Of a stretch of DNA of 21,441 bases, positions 15,266 to 21,441 are shown in pieces. The stretch lies in assembly GCA_028281075.1 (NCBI GenBank), contig JANQKO010000355.1, positions 1-21,441 on the forward strand. The letters are read 5' to 3'. Made by a program: the position numbers and the translations under genes. Below the pieces are notes generated by a model that ran no database searches, was not told the origin of the DNA, and worked only from the letters and a program-made list of their open reading frames with translations. The first letter of the stretch is position 1. The number at the start of each line of letters is the position of its first letter. Origin of the DNA: Alphaproteobacteria bacterium (GTDB taxonomy: Bacteria; Pseudomonadota; Alphaproteobacteria; GCA-2731375).

Positions 15266-16138
15266 CTATCCGGCTGGGTGCTGCGCCGCAAACCAGTCGG
15301 CGACCTGCGTGCCGGTCATGAACACGGTATCGTCGCGCGCCTGCAGCGCGTCGATGGTCCGTCGCAGGTAGCCGATGCGATGCGGCACGGCGATCAGATG
15401 CGGATGCAGCGCCAATGTCAACATGCGCGGATTCTCGGCCAGTTCGTGCTCGAAGGCGGCGATGGTGTCGATGGCGCGCCGGTGCATCTCGGGCGAGGCG
15501 TGCCGCTCGACGGCATAGACCACGCTGTCGTTGGTCTCCAGCGTATAGGGCATGGACAGCAGCGGCCCGTGCCGGGTCGTCATCCAGCAGGGCAGGTCAT
15601 CCAGCACCCAGTCGAAGACGAAGTCGATACCGGCCGCCTTCAACAGGTCGGGCGTATCCTCGGTCTCGCGCAGCCCCGGCCCCAGCCAGCCGCGCACCGG
15701 CTGGCCGCTGAAGCCGCGCAGCTTCTCCAGCGCCAGGCCGATCAGCCCGGCCTCGTCCTCGGTGGCGTCGATGCCGCGCTGGTGGATGCCGTGGCCGACG
15801 AACTCCCAGCCGGCCGCCAGCATCGCCTCGGCGCAGGCCGGGTAGGCGTCGACCACGCCGGCGTTGATGCTGGTGCTGGCCGGCAGCCCGCGTCCGGCGA
15901 TCAGGTCCAGCAGCCGCGGCATGCCGCAGCGCATGCCGTATTCGGCCCAGGCGAAGTTCGGCACATCCGGCACGCTGCCGCGCCCGTGCGGCGGCGTCAG
16001 GATCGTCCGCGGCATCGGCTGATCGAACTGCCAGTGCTCGACATTGACCACGAGATGCACGATCAGCGGCTTGCCGTCCGGCGGCTCGAGGCGCGGCCGC
16101 GCGCTCGACATCTGGTAGGGGATACGCGGGTTCGACAT
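15266..16138 (-). CDS. Polysaccharide deacetylase family protein (PuuE/allantoinase-like)
   Basis: The 290-residue protein has the carbohydrate esterase 4 (NodB-like) barrel in its PuuE-like form, which acts on small amides such as allantoin rather than on polymers. Visible are 'LIVHLVVNVEHWQFD' (start of the barrel, with an acidic residue in the catalytic-base region), a metal-binding GHGIHQRG (His-x3-His) and a late LTLALHPHLIAVPHR with the terminal conserved His. ATG 16138 is chosen because TGGAGCC precedes it; a TTG at 16162 opens the frame a little further. It heads the operon, 55 bp before the binding-protein gene, so its product probably processes the transported compound. The exact reaction cannot be read from sequence. 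Confidence 0.85.
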   Translation of the reverse strand: MSNPRIPYQMSSARPRLEPPDGKPLIVHLVVNVEHWQFDQPMPRTILTPPHGRGSVPDVPNFAWAEYGMRCGMPRLLDLIAGRGLPASTSINAGVVDAYPACAEAMLAAGWEFVGHGIHQRGIDATEDEAGLIGLALEKLRGFSGQPVRGWLGPGLRETEDTPDLLKAAGIDFVFDWVLDDLPCWMTTRHGPLLSMPYTLETNDSVVYAVERHASPEMHRRAIDTIAAFEHELAENPRMLTLALHPHLIAVPHRIGYLRRTIDALQARDDTVFMTGTQVADWFAAQHPAG

Positions 16139-16429
16139 GTACGGCTCCAGTACGCGACGCAATTGTTAAGCTTAGCGCTTGTCGGGGTCGTCGCAAGCTC
16201 GAGCAACGTATCCGCTAAGCCTGTTTGTCGAGTCTGCATATTGCAACCGAAAGTGTACCCTGTGCATGATTGCCTTTGGTCGGCAATCGCGATGGCTCAT
16301 CGAAATGGCTGTTGTTGACGCTCATGCCTTGTTGCAGGGCAGGTGACCGTTTCGATTTGCACGCGTGTTTGCTAATAGTGTGAGGAAGGACAAAGACGTG
16401 CGAAGAAGTAAATATTTTATCCGAGTTGT
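16139..16429 (-). promoter_or_regulatory. Upstream region of the deacetylase/ABC operon with nested inverted repeats
   Basis: This gene-free stretch should hold the promoter of the minus-strand operon. GCTTAGCG at 16170-16177 is repeated inverted as CGCTAAGC at 16213-16220, with GCTTG/CAAGC nested inside. Arms 43 bp apart (about four turns) would suit a regulator that binds two sites, but no family can be named. Beyond about 16390 the sequence turns AT-rich toward the orphan gene. I see nothing else in it. Confidence 0.35.
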
Positions 16430-17164
16430 ATGCTGATGTCGCCGCAGGTTAATCTTGAAGTTATGTGGCAAAAATTTGCTGCAAATATGAAGGATAAGTT
16501 TGACTATAAAGTACGATTTGTAAATATCGATGCTTATATTGGGTTTCTATCGGAAAATAGCATTGGTGGTTTCAGATTATTTTTTCATCATGTTGGACTG
16601 GTTACCTCGATTTTTCTATTTTTATTGATTTTTTACTGCTCTATTGGTTCAGCTCAAACAAATGAACGGATTTTACTTAAATCGACTGAAATATTAAATG
16701 AAGAATTGTATCTCGAATTCGAAGAAAAATCCCAGAACGGTATGCTGGTTGAGTATATTCCGGAAGAAGAAGATCTGAAAAGCTGGAGTGTATTATTCTC
16801 CATCAGGCTGGCCTACGGCGTCGATTTTGACCCTAAGGCATCTGCTGCTTCTACGGTTAGGAACATAAATAATAGAAAAGGTCATGATCCAATTGCTTCA
16901 GTTTTGGCTTTTAAATCTTCGGATGAAAAGTCGTATATAGTGGATTTCCTAGTTTCTCAAGGAAATATATTTGAACACAATGTTATGAGATTTTTCAGAT
17001 TTGAAAAAGGGGTTGCGAGATTACAAATTGCGAGAAGGTTGTATTACAAAGGTGAAGGTACAGAATATGTTGGGGATTTTATCGATTCGGCTCGATTGAA
17101 TAGAAATAAGATATATTCAGAAATAATGAATATAAAATTGGATGAGTTTATTGAAGTAAAATAA
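16430..17164 (+). CDS. AT-rich orphan protein, membrane-anchored or secreted, function unknown
   Basis: I do not recognise this 244-residue protein. Its gene is strikingly AT-rich (AAA, TTT, ATA, AAT codons dominate), unlike every other gene in the window, so it was probably acquired from elsewhere. A strong hydrophobic segment, VTSIFLFLLIFYCSIG (about 58-73), is followed by SAQTNE, which looks like a signal-peptidase site or a membrane anchor, but about 50 residues precede it, longer than a normal signal peptide. The start may be ATG 16430, 16436, 16463 or 16487; none has a good Shine-Dalgarno sequence. The remainder is a charged, mixed alpha/beta domain rich in Lys, Glu and Phe with no known motif. 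The gene lies between copies of a 14-bp direct repeat (16436-16449 and 17307-17320); the left copy lies inside its first codons. Confidence 0.7.
   Translation: MLMSPQVNLEVMWQKFAANMKDKFDYKVRFVNIDAYIGFLSENSIGGFRLFFHHVGLVTSIFLFLLIFYCSIGSAQTNERILLKSTEILNEELYLEFEEKSQNGMLVEYIPEEEDLKSWSVLFSIRLAYGVDFDPKASAASTVRNINNRKGHDPIASVLAFKSSDEKSYIVDFLVSQGNIFEHNVMRFFRFEKGVARLQIARRLYYKGEGTEYVGDFIDSARLNRNKIYSEIMNIKLDEFIEVK
16436..16449 (+). repeat. 14-bp direct repeat ATGTCGCCGCAGGT, left copy
   Basis: The sequence ATGTCGCCGCAGGT is identical to 17307-17320 and marks the left side of the AT-rich orphan gene. Identity stops exactly at both ends (flanking bases differ). Here it supplies codons 3-6 (Met-Ser-Pro-Gln) of the orphan reading frame, and it is GC-rich inside an AT-rich context. 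Confidence 0.7.
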
Positions 17165-17306
17165 ACTTCACATTCGTAATTATTTTTGAATATTGATTAT
17201 AAGATAAATCTATGTGCAATCGATGGAGATGTGGGAAAATATCTGAAGAATAGATACTTGTGTCAATCCTACAGAATATAAAGTGCGACGCCCCCAGCGT
17301 TTGTTC

Positions 17307-17320
17307 ATGTCGCCGCAGGT
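17307..17320 (+). repeat. 14-bp direct repeat ATGTCGCCGCAGGT, right copy
   Basis: Second perfect copy of the 14-mer, ending at the last base of the minus-strand membrane gene's stop codon (17320). AT-rich DNA ends just to its left (about 17285). Together with the left copy it brackets about 870 bp. The 155-bp gap 17165-17319 otherwise contains only AT-rich DNA without a gene. Confidence 0.7.
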
Positions 17321-18246
17321 CAGGACTGTAGGTCCTCGATGTACTGTTTCGCCTCTGATGTGCTGAAGCCGTAGAGGTCCTTGGCGACAATCACGGCATC
17401 GATCGTGTTCCCCTGCTGCACCATGTCCAGCAGGCGGGCCTCCTGCGCCGCGCGGTCGAGCGTCTTGGCCTGCGCCTGCTCGGATTCCAGTGTCGGGGCG
17501 GCACCGTAGTCGCCTGCCAGGTGGGCGACGGCGACGGCGAGCTTGGGCCGAAGGCGCGTGCCCTTGGTGTGCCAGTCGAGGCGCAGATTGCCGTCGCGGC
17601 GAATGCTGACCGGCGCGCCTTTGGCCTTCTGCGTGATGCCCTTGATCGTCGTCGGCAGCCAGAGCCGCCGTTCGTCATCGAGCCTCGCCTGCACTGCGAT
17701 CAGGTCGTCGTCGTGCAGGCCGATTTCGAGATATTGCTGCCGGACCAGCGTATCGTCTTCGTGGCTGACGGTGTCGCCGCTGCGGCCGACATGGCGCGCG
17801 CGCTCGTCATGGGCGCGGATCCAGCGGACCTCGCGTTTCGGGATGCGCAGGACGATGGCGTCGCCGCGCGGCAAGCGATGGTCGGCGAAGTTGCGCAGCT
17901 TCACATCGAGACCGTGCGGACCGGCGCGCAGCACCCAGTTGCTCGGCTTCAGGGCGGCGAGAAAGCAGCCGAAGAAGGCCAGGCCCCCGACCGCGCCGAC
18001 GAGACTGACGATCAGGCCGATGATACCGGCAATGCCGTAAAGGGCGACCTGAAGAATAACCGGCAACCCGGTCAGCGGCGGGTCCTGAACGGCCTCATAA
18101 CCGAGCCAAGCCGGTGCGAGGCCCATCGCCAGCAGCACCAGCGCGACCACGAGGCGGCCGACCCAGGCTTCGCGCGCGACGAGCTCGGCGGGCGACGCGA
18201 TGGCGGCGTCCTCGCTCAAGAACGTCAGGTCGGCGTATCTGCCCAC
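17320..18246 (-). CDS. Hypothetical membrane protein with bL12-like C-terminal segment
   Basis: This 308-residue protein has two hydrophobic regions: LVVALVLLAMGLAPAWLG (about 32-49) and a long one (about 63-100, probably two helices, with 'GIAGIIGLIVSLVGAVGG'). The middle is a soluble, charged domain containing RLPRGDAIVLRIPKREVRWIR and strands typical of a PH-like or beta-rich fold. The last 35 residues, 'MVQQGNTIDAVIVAKDLYGF' then STSEAKQYIEDL, resemble the C-terminal domain of ribosomal protein bL12 (I-A-I-x6-G-x4-EAK-x-V-E). Such segments occur at the ends of assorted membrane proteins in bacteria. The start is GTG 18246 with no strong Shine-Dalgarno sequence; no other suitable start lies nearby. 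Function unknown. Confidence 0.7.
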   Translation of the reverse strand: MGRYADLTFLSEDAAIASPAELVAREAWVGRLVVALVLLAMGLAPAWLGYEAVQDPPLTGLPVILQVALYGIAGIIGLIVSLVGAVGGLAFFGCFLAALKPSNWVLRAGPHGLDVKLRNFADHRLPRGDAIVLRIPKREVRWIRAHDERARHVGRSGDTVSHEDDTLVRQQYLEIGLHDDDLIAVQARLDDERRLWLPTTIKGITQKAKGAPVSIRRDGNLRLDWHTKGTRLRPKLAVAVAHLAGDYGAAPTLESEQAQAKTLDRAAQEARLLDMVQQGNTIDAVIVAKDLYGFSTSEAKQYIEDLQS

Positions 18247-18423
18247 GGTCGTGTCCGAACGGATTGGCGGGAGACATAAGCTCTAGCCGCCTGCGCTTAG
18301 CATTTCCTTACGCCGGGAAGGTGCGATCGAGGCATTGCGCCAGGGCCGCTTTCGGGCCGACAATCGGCGCATGTGCGGGGTCGTGTACAGGGGGCCAGGG
18401 GTCGTGATCGGTTTGGGGGGCGG

Positions 18424-18900
18424 ATGACGTCACTTTTTGCGCGTGTGCTGGGCGTGTTCGTGGCGCTGGCGGCCTTCGCCATGATGCTGGTGACCTGTGT
18501 CGACGTCGTCGGCCGCTACGTCTTCACCGCGCCGCTGCCGGGCGCCGTGGAAATCAACGAATTGCTGCTGGGCCTGATGGTGTTCGGCGCGCTGCCGCTG
18601 GTCACGCTCGCCCGCGAGCATGTCAGCATCGGCCTGCTCGACGGGCTGTTCCGCGGGCCGGCGGACCGGGTCCGGCAGGCGGTGCTGAATCTGGTCTCCG
18701 GCGGCGTCATCGGCATCACCGGCTACCGGCTCTGGCTGAAGGCGGACGAGCTGGCGGCGAACGGCGACACGACGCTGTATTTGCGGATTCCGGCCGCGCC
18801 CTTCGGCTATTTCATGAGCCTCGCCGCTGGCATCACCACCGTGATCCTGCTGGTCGCCGTCGTCCGCGCGATCCTGCCCGCCGGCCAGGGACGGGGCTGA
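18424..18900 (+). CDS. TRAP transporter small permease, DctQ family
   Basis: The 158-residue inner-membrane protein has four membrane helices and is the small permease that partners with DctM. Family features are 'LVTCVDVVGRYVF' (about 20-32), a late PLVTLAREHVSIGLLDGLF (about 57-75) and a Gly-Gly helix. The frame is open back to 18373, but ATG 18424 is preferred: GGGGGGCGG lies directly ahead. It ends 4 bp before DctM's start, so the two are co-translated. In the -177 to 0 region the gene faces away from the minus-strand membrane gene, so its promoter should be in 18247-18423; I see no clear boxes there. Confidence 0.9.
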   Translation: MTSLFARVLGVFVALAAFAMMLVTCVDVVGRYVFTAPLPGAVEINELLLGLMVFGALPLVTLAREHVSIGLLDGLFRGPADRVRQAVLNLVSGGVIGITGYRLWLKADELAANGDTTLYLRIPAAPFGYFMSLAAGITTVILLVAVVRAILPAGQGRG

Positions 18901-18904
18901 CGCC

Positions 18905-20197
18905 GTGCTGACCGCATTGGCCGGCTTCGCCATCCTGTTCGTGCTGCTGTTCCTGGGCCTGCCCATCGGCTTCGGCATGATGCTGGTGGGCCTGGGCGGC
19001 TTCGCCTATCTCATCGCCTGGGGGCCGGCGCTGGCGCTCCTGGGCCAGACCGCCTTCGACACCGTGCTGACCTACAGCCTGTCGGTGGTGCCGCTGTTCA
19101 TCCTGATGGGCAAGCTGATCACCGAGGCCCGCCTTTCGGACGAGCTTTACCGCGCCTGCTACGCCTTCCTCGGGCGCTGGCGCGGCGGGCTCGCCATGGC
19201 GACGGTCGCCGCCTGCGGCGGCTTCAGCGCCGTCTGCGGCTCCAGCCTGGCGACGGCCGCGACCATGGCCAAGGTCGCGGTGCCGTCGATGCGGCAATAC
19301 GGCTATGCCGACAGCCTGGCCGCCGGCTCCATCGCCGCCGGCGGCACGCTCGGGATTCTCATTCCGCCGTCGGTGATCCTGGTGCTCTACGGCATCATGA
19401 CCGAGAACGACATCGGCGCGCTGTTCGTCGGCGGCATCCTGCCGGGCCTGCTCGGCGTCCTGCTCTATATCCTCGCCGTCGCCACGACCACGGCGGTCAA
19501 CCCCGAGGCCGGCCCGCCCGGCGAGCATGTCGCCTGGCCCGAGCGGCTGGCGGCGCTGTCGCGCATCTGGGCGATCATGCTGCTGTTCCTGGTGGTGATC
19601 GGCGGCATCTATCTCGGCGTGTTCACGCCGACCGAGGCGGCGGGCGTCGGCGCCGGCGGCGCCTTCCTGTTCGCGCTGGCGCGTCGGGCGCTGACCTGGC
19701 GCATTCTGGTCGACGTGCTGGTCGACACCGCGCGCACCACCTCGATGCTGTTCATCGTGCTGATCGGCGCGCTGATGTTCTCGAACTTCATCAATGTCGC
19801 CGGCTTCCCGGCGGCGCTCTCCGGCTGGCTCGACGCCGCGGCCTGGCCGCCGCTCGGCGTGCTGTTCGCGATCATGGCGATCTACGTGGTGCTGGGCTGC
19901 GTGCTGGAAAGCCTGTCGATGATGCTGCTGACCGTGCCGATCTTCTATCCCATCATTGTCGGCCTCGGCTTCGATCCGATCTGGTTCGGCATCCTGGTGG
20001 TCGTGGTCATCGAGATCAGCCTGATCACGCCACCGATTGGCCTCAACGTCTTCGTCATCAAGGCGGTGCTGCCTGACGTGCCCACGGGCCAGATCTTCCG
20101 CGGCGTCATTCCCTTCATCCTCGCCGACCTGGTCCGCCTCGCCATCATCATCTTCGTGCCGGGGCTGGTGCTCTTCTTGCCCAGCCTGATGAGCTAG
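18905..20197 (+). CDS. TRAP transporter large permease, DctM family
   Basis: The 430-residue protein is the large permease of a tripartite ATP-independent transporter, which uses the Na+ gradient to import an organic acid delivered by the binding protein. About twelve hydrophobic segments are seen. Family motifs include LTALAGFAILFVLLFLGLPI at the N-terminus, 'ACGGFSAVCGSSLATAATMAKVAVP' (about 100-125), GTLGILIPPSVILVLYGI (about 149-166) and a repeat of this kind in the C-half (EISLITPPIGLNVFVIK). The start is GTG 18905. Length is normal. The binding-protein gene lies about 225 bp downstream, separated by a palindromic repeat; the usual order has it first. Confidence 0.95.
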   Translation: MLTALAGFAILFVLLFLGLPIGFGMMLVGLGGFAYLIAWGPALALLGQTAFDTVLTYSLSVVPLFILMGKLITEARLSDELYRACYAFLGRWRGGLAMATVAACGGFSAVCGSSLATAATMAKVAVPSMRQYGYADSLAAGSIAAGGTLGILIPPSVILVLYGIMTENDIGALFVGGILPGLLGVLLYILAVATTTAVNPEAGPPGEHVAWPERLAALSRIWAIMLLFLVVIGGIYLGVFTPTEAAGVGAGGAFLFALARRALTWRILVDVLVDTARTTSMLFIVLIGALMFSNFINVAGFPAALSGWLDAAAWPPLGVLFAIMAIYVVLGCVLESLSMMLLTVPIFYPIIVGLGFDPIWFGILVVVVIEISLITPPIGLNVFVIKAVLPDVPTGQIFRGVIPFILADLVRLAIIIFVPGLVLFLPSLMS

Positions 20198-20229
20198 CGT
20201 GACAGGCGAACAGTCCACCCCCTTTGGTC

Positions 20230-20296
20230 ATGCCCGGACTTGATCCGGGCATCCAGAGCACCAATGCCCCTGGGTTGCCGGGTCAGGCCCGGCAAC
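20230..20296. repeat. Paired palindromic (REP-like) intergenic repeat
   Basis: Two perfect hairpins stand 21 nt apart. ATGCCCGGA-CTTGA-TCCGGGCAT covers 20230-20252, and GTTGCCGGG-TCAGG-CCCGGCAAC covers 20274-20296, each with a 9-bp stem and a 5-nt loop. Paired 'CCGGac/tgaTCCGGG' elements of this type are spread through many alphaproteobacterial genomes. Placed between the DctM and DctP genes, it could stabilise or attenuate the upstream mRNA; that role is inferred. Confidence 0.75.
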
Positions 20297-20422
20297 GACG
20301 AAACGGCGAACTGATTGCCAGGCGGCGATTAACCATACCGGCCGGCATCGGCGCTCGCCTGCGGGGGCGGAACCGGCGATAATGCCGCCTCGATCGACAC
20401 GGGACGGGGAGTGACAAGGGTC

Positions 20423-21441
20423 ATGTCTGGGACCATAAGAAAAACACTGATCGCCGGCCTCCTGGCCGCCGCCGCCATGTCCGCCACGGCCAGGGCCGAG
20501 ACCGTGCTGCGGTTCTCCAACTGGGTGCCACCGCAGCATCCGGTCTCCACCGACATCATCAACGTCTATGCCGAGCGGATCGCCCAGGCGACCGACGGCC
20601 GCGTCAAGGTCCAGGTGCTGAGCCCCGGCCTCGGCAAGCCGCCGGCGCATCTGGACCTGGTGAAGAACGGCGTCGCCGACATGGCCTTCGCCGTGCACAG
20701 CTATAACGCCGACCGGTTCGCCTTGCCGCGCGTCGCCGAGCTGCCGTTCCTGGCCAAGGACTCGCTGTCGGCCTCGGTCGCCTACTGGCGCGTGCACGAG
20801 AAGCATCTCGCCGCCGCCGACGAGCACAAGGGCGTCAAGCTGCTGGGCATTTGGGTGCATGGCCCGGCGCATATCTGGACCATCAAGAACCCGGTCAACA
20901 CGCTCGACGACCTCGGCGGCCAGAAGATCCGCGTCGCTGGCGGCATCACCAAGGATATCGCCGAGGCATTGGGCGCGGTGCCGTTCTTCGCGCCGGCATC
21001 CAAGACCTACGAGGCGCTGTCGAAGGGCGTCGCCGACGGCATTTTCTTCCCGTCGGAGTCCGTGCCCGGCTTCAAGCTCGACAAGATCATCCGCCACGGC
21101 CTGATGGTGCCGGGCGGCCTCTACCGCTCCAGCCAGTACATCGTCATGAACCAGGCCAAGTGGAACGCGCTGTCGGATGCCGACAAGCAGGCCATCGACA
21201 GTGTCTCGGGCGAGGCGCTGGCCAGGCTCGCCGGGGAGGTCTGGGACCGCATCGATGCCAGGGGCATCGAGACCATGACGGCCTCGGGCATCAGCTTCAA
21301 GACGGCCGACGGCGCGCTGCTCGACAGCATCAGGGCCAAGGTCGGCGGTCTCGAGGGCACATGGCTGGCGACGGCCAAGGCCAAGGGCGTCGACGGCGAG
21401 GCCGCGCTCGCCATGCTGAAGGCCGAAATCGCCGGGATGTA
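20423..21441 (+). CDS. TRAP transporter substrate-binding protein, DctP family (3' end at window edge)
   Basis: The periplasmic component binds an organic anion and hands it to DctQM. A signal peptide covers residues 1-25 (TIRKTLIAGLLAAAAMSATA then ARA cleavage before E26). The mature part shows 'VLRFSNWVPPQHPVS', DLVKNGVADMAFAVHSYN, and LDDLGGQKIRVAGG, in which the Arg is the conserved carboxylate contact; 'YEALSKGVADG' is also typical. ATG 20423 is chosen because AAGGG precedes it (a GTG at 20411 is in frame). The coding frame runs unbroken for 339 codons to the window edge, ending in an incomplete TA. DctP proteins are about 330-345 residues long, so the stop is probably that very codon. 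Confidence 0.93.
   Translation, partial: MSGTIRKTLIAGLLAAAAMSATARAETVLRFSNWVPPQHPVSTDIINVYAERIAQATDGRVKVQVLSPGLGKPPAHLDLVKNGVADMAFAVHSYNADRFALPRVAELPFLAKDSLSASVAYWRVHEKHLAAADEHKGVKLLGIWVHGPAHIWTIKNPVNTLDDLGGQKIRVAGGITKDIAEALGAVPFFAPASKTYEALSKGVADGIFFPSESVPGFKLDKIIRHGLMVPGGLYRSSQYIVMNQAKWNALSDADKQAIDSVSGEALARLAGEVWDRIDARGIETMTASGISFKTADGALLDSIRAKVGGLEGTWLATAKAKGVDGEAALAMLKAEIAGM

Noticed and set aside
15257..16176. AAGCTTAGC at 15257-15265 and 16168-16176 flanking the deacetylase gene
   Set aside because: A 9-mer repeat is short, and its GCTTAGC core occurs elsewhere in the window; it can be chance.

Overview
The window is chromosomal DNA from a GC-rich alphaproteobacterium. Evidence: codons strongly biased to G/C at the third position, the mreBCD-mrdA-rodA order, an SD-preceded CspA-type protein, TRAP and polyamine-type ABC transporters, and a pair of 'tgcccgga...tccgggca' style palindromes of a kind common in alphaproteobacterial intergenic DNA. 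I cannot place it more finely than that; a Rhodospirillales-like organism would fit.

Region 1 (1-4655) is the rod-shape/elongasome operon: the 3' end of mreB, then mreC, mreD, mrdA (PBP2) and rodA, all on the + strand with overlaps or gaps of 0-33 bp. Region 2 (4656-7515) is an accessory spot: a decayed tyrosine-integrase 3' end directly behind rodA, tRNA-Lys(CTT), a 335-bp gap with an imperfect inverted repeat, then a tightly coupled AAA ATPase + HNH nuclease pair that looks like a Septu (PtuA/PtuB)-type antiphage system. This stretch is visibly less GC-rich than its surroundings.

Region 3 (7686-11022) holds single genes: a TPR-sulfotransferase, a convergent SnoaL/DUF4440-like protein, a membrane-anchored clan AA aspartic protease, and a cold-shock protein with a long leader and a strong hairpin terminator. 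Region 4 (11086-16138, - strand) is an operon read right to left: a PuuE-like polysaccharide deacetylase, a Tat-exported periplasmic binding protein, two permeases and an ATPase of the spermidine/putrescine-type ABC family. One permease seems to lack any ATG/GTG/TTG start in the right place and may start at CTG.

Region 5 (16430-18246) contains a strikingly AT-rich orphan gene bracketed by a perfect 14-bp direct repeat, then a minus-strand membrane protein with a bL12-like C-terminal segment. Region 6 (18424-21441) is a TRAP transporter in the order Q-M-(palindromic repeat)-P; the P gene runs off the window end.

Most interesting are the Septu-like pair with its tRNA/integrase context, and the AT-rich orphan between 14-bp repeats.
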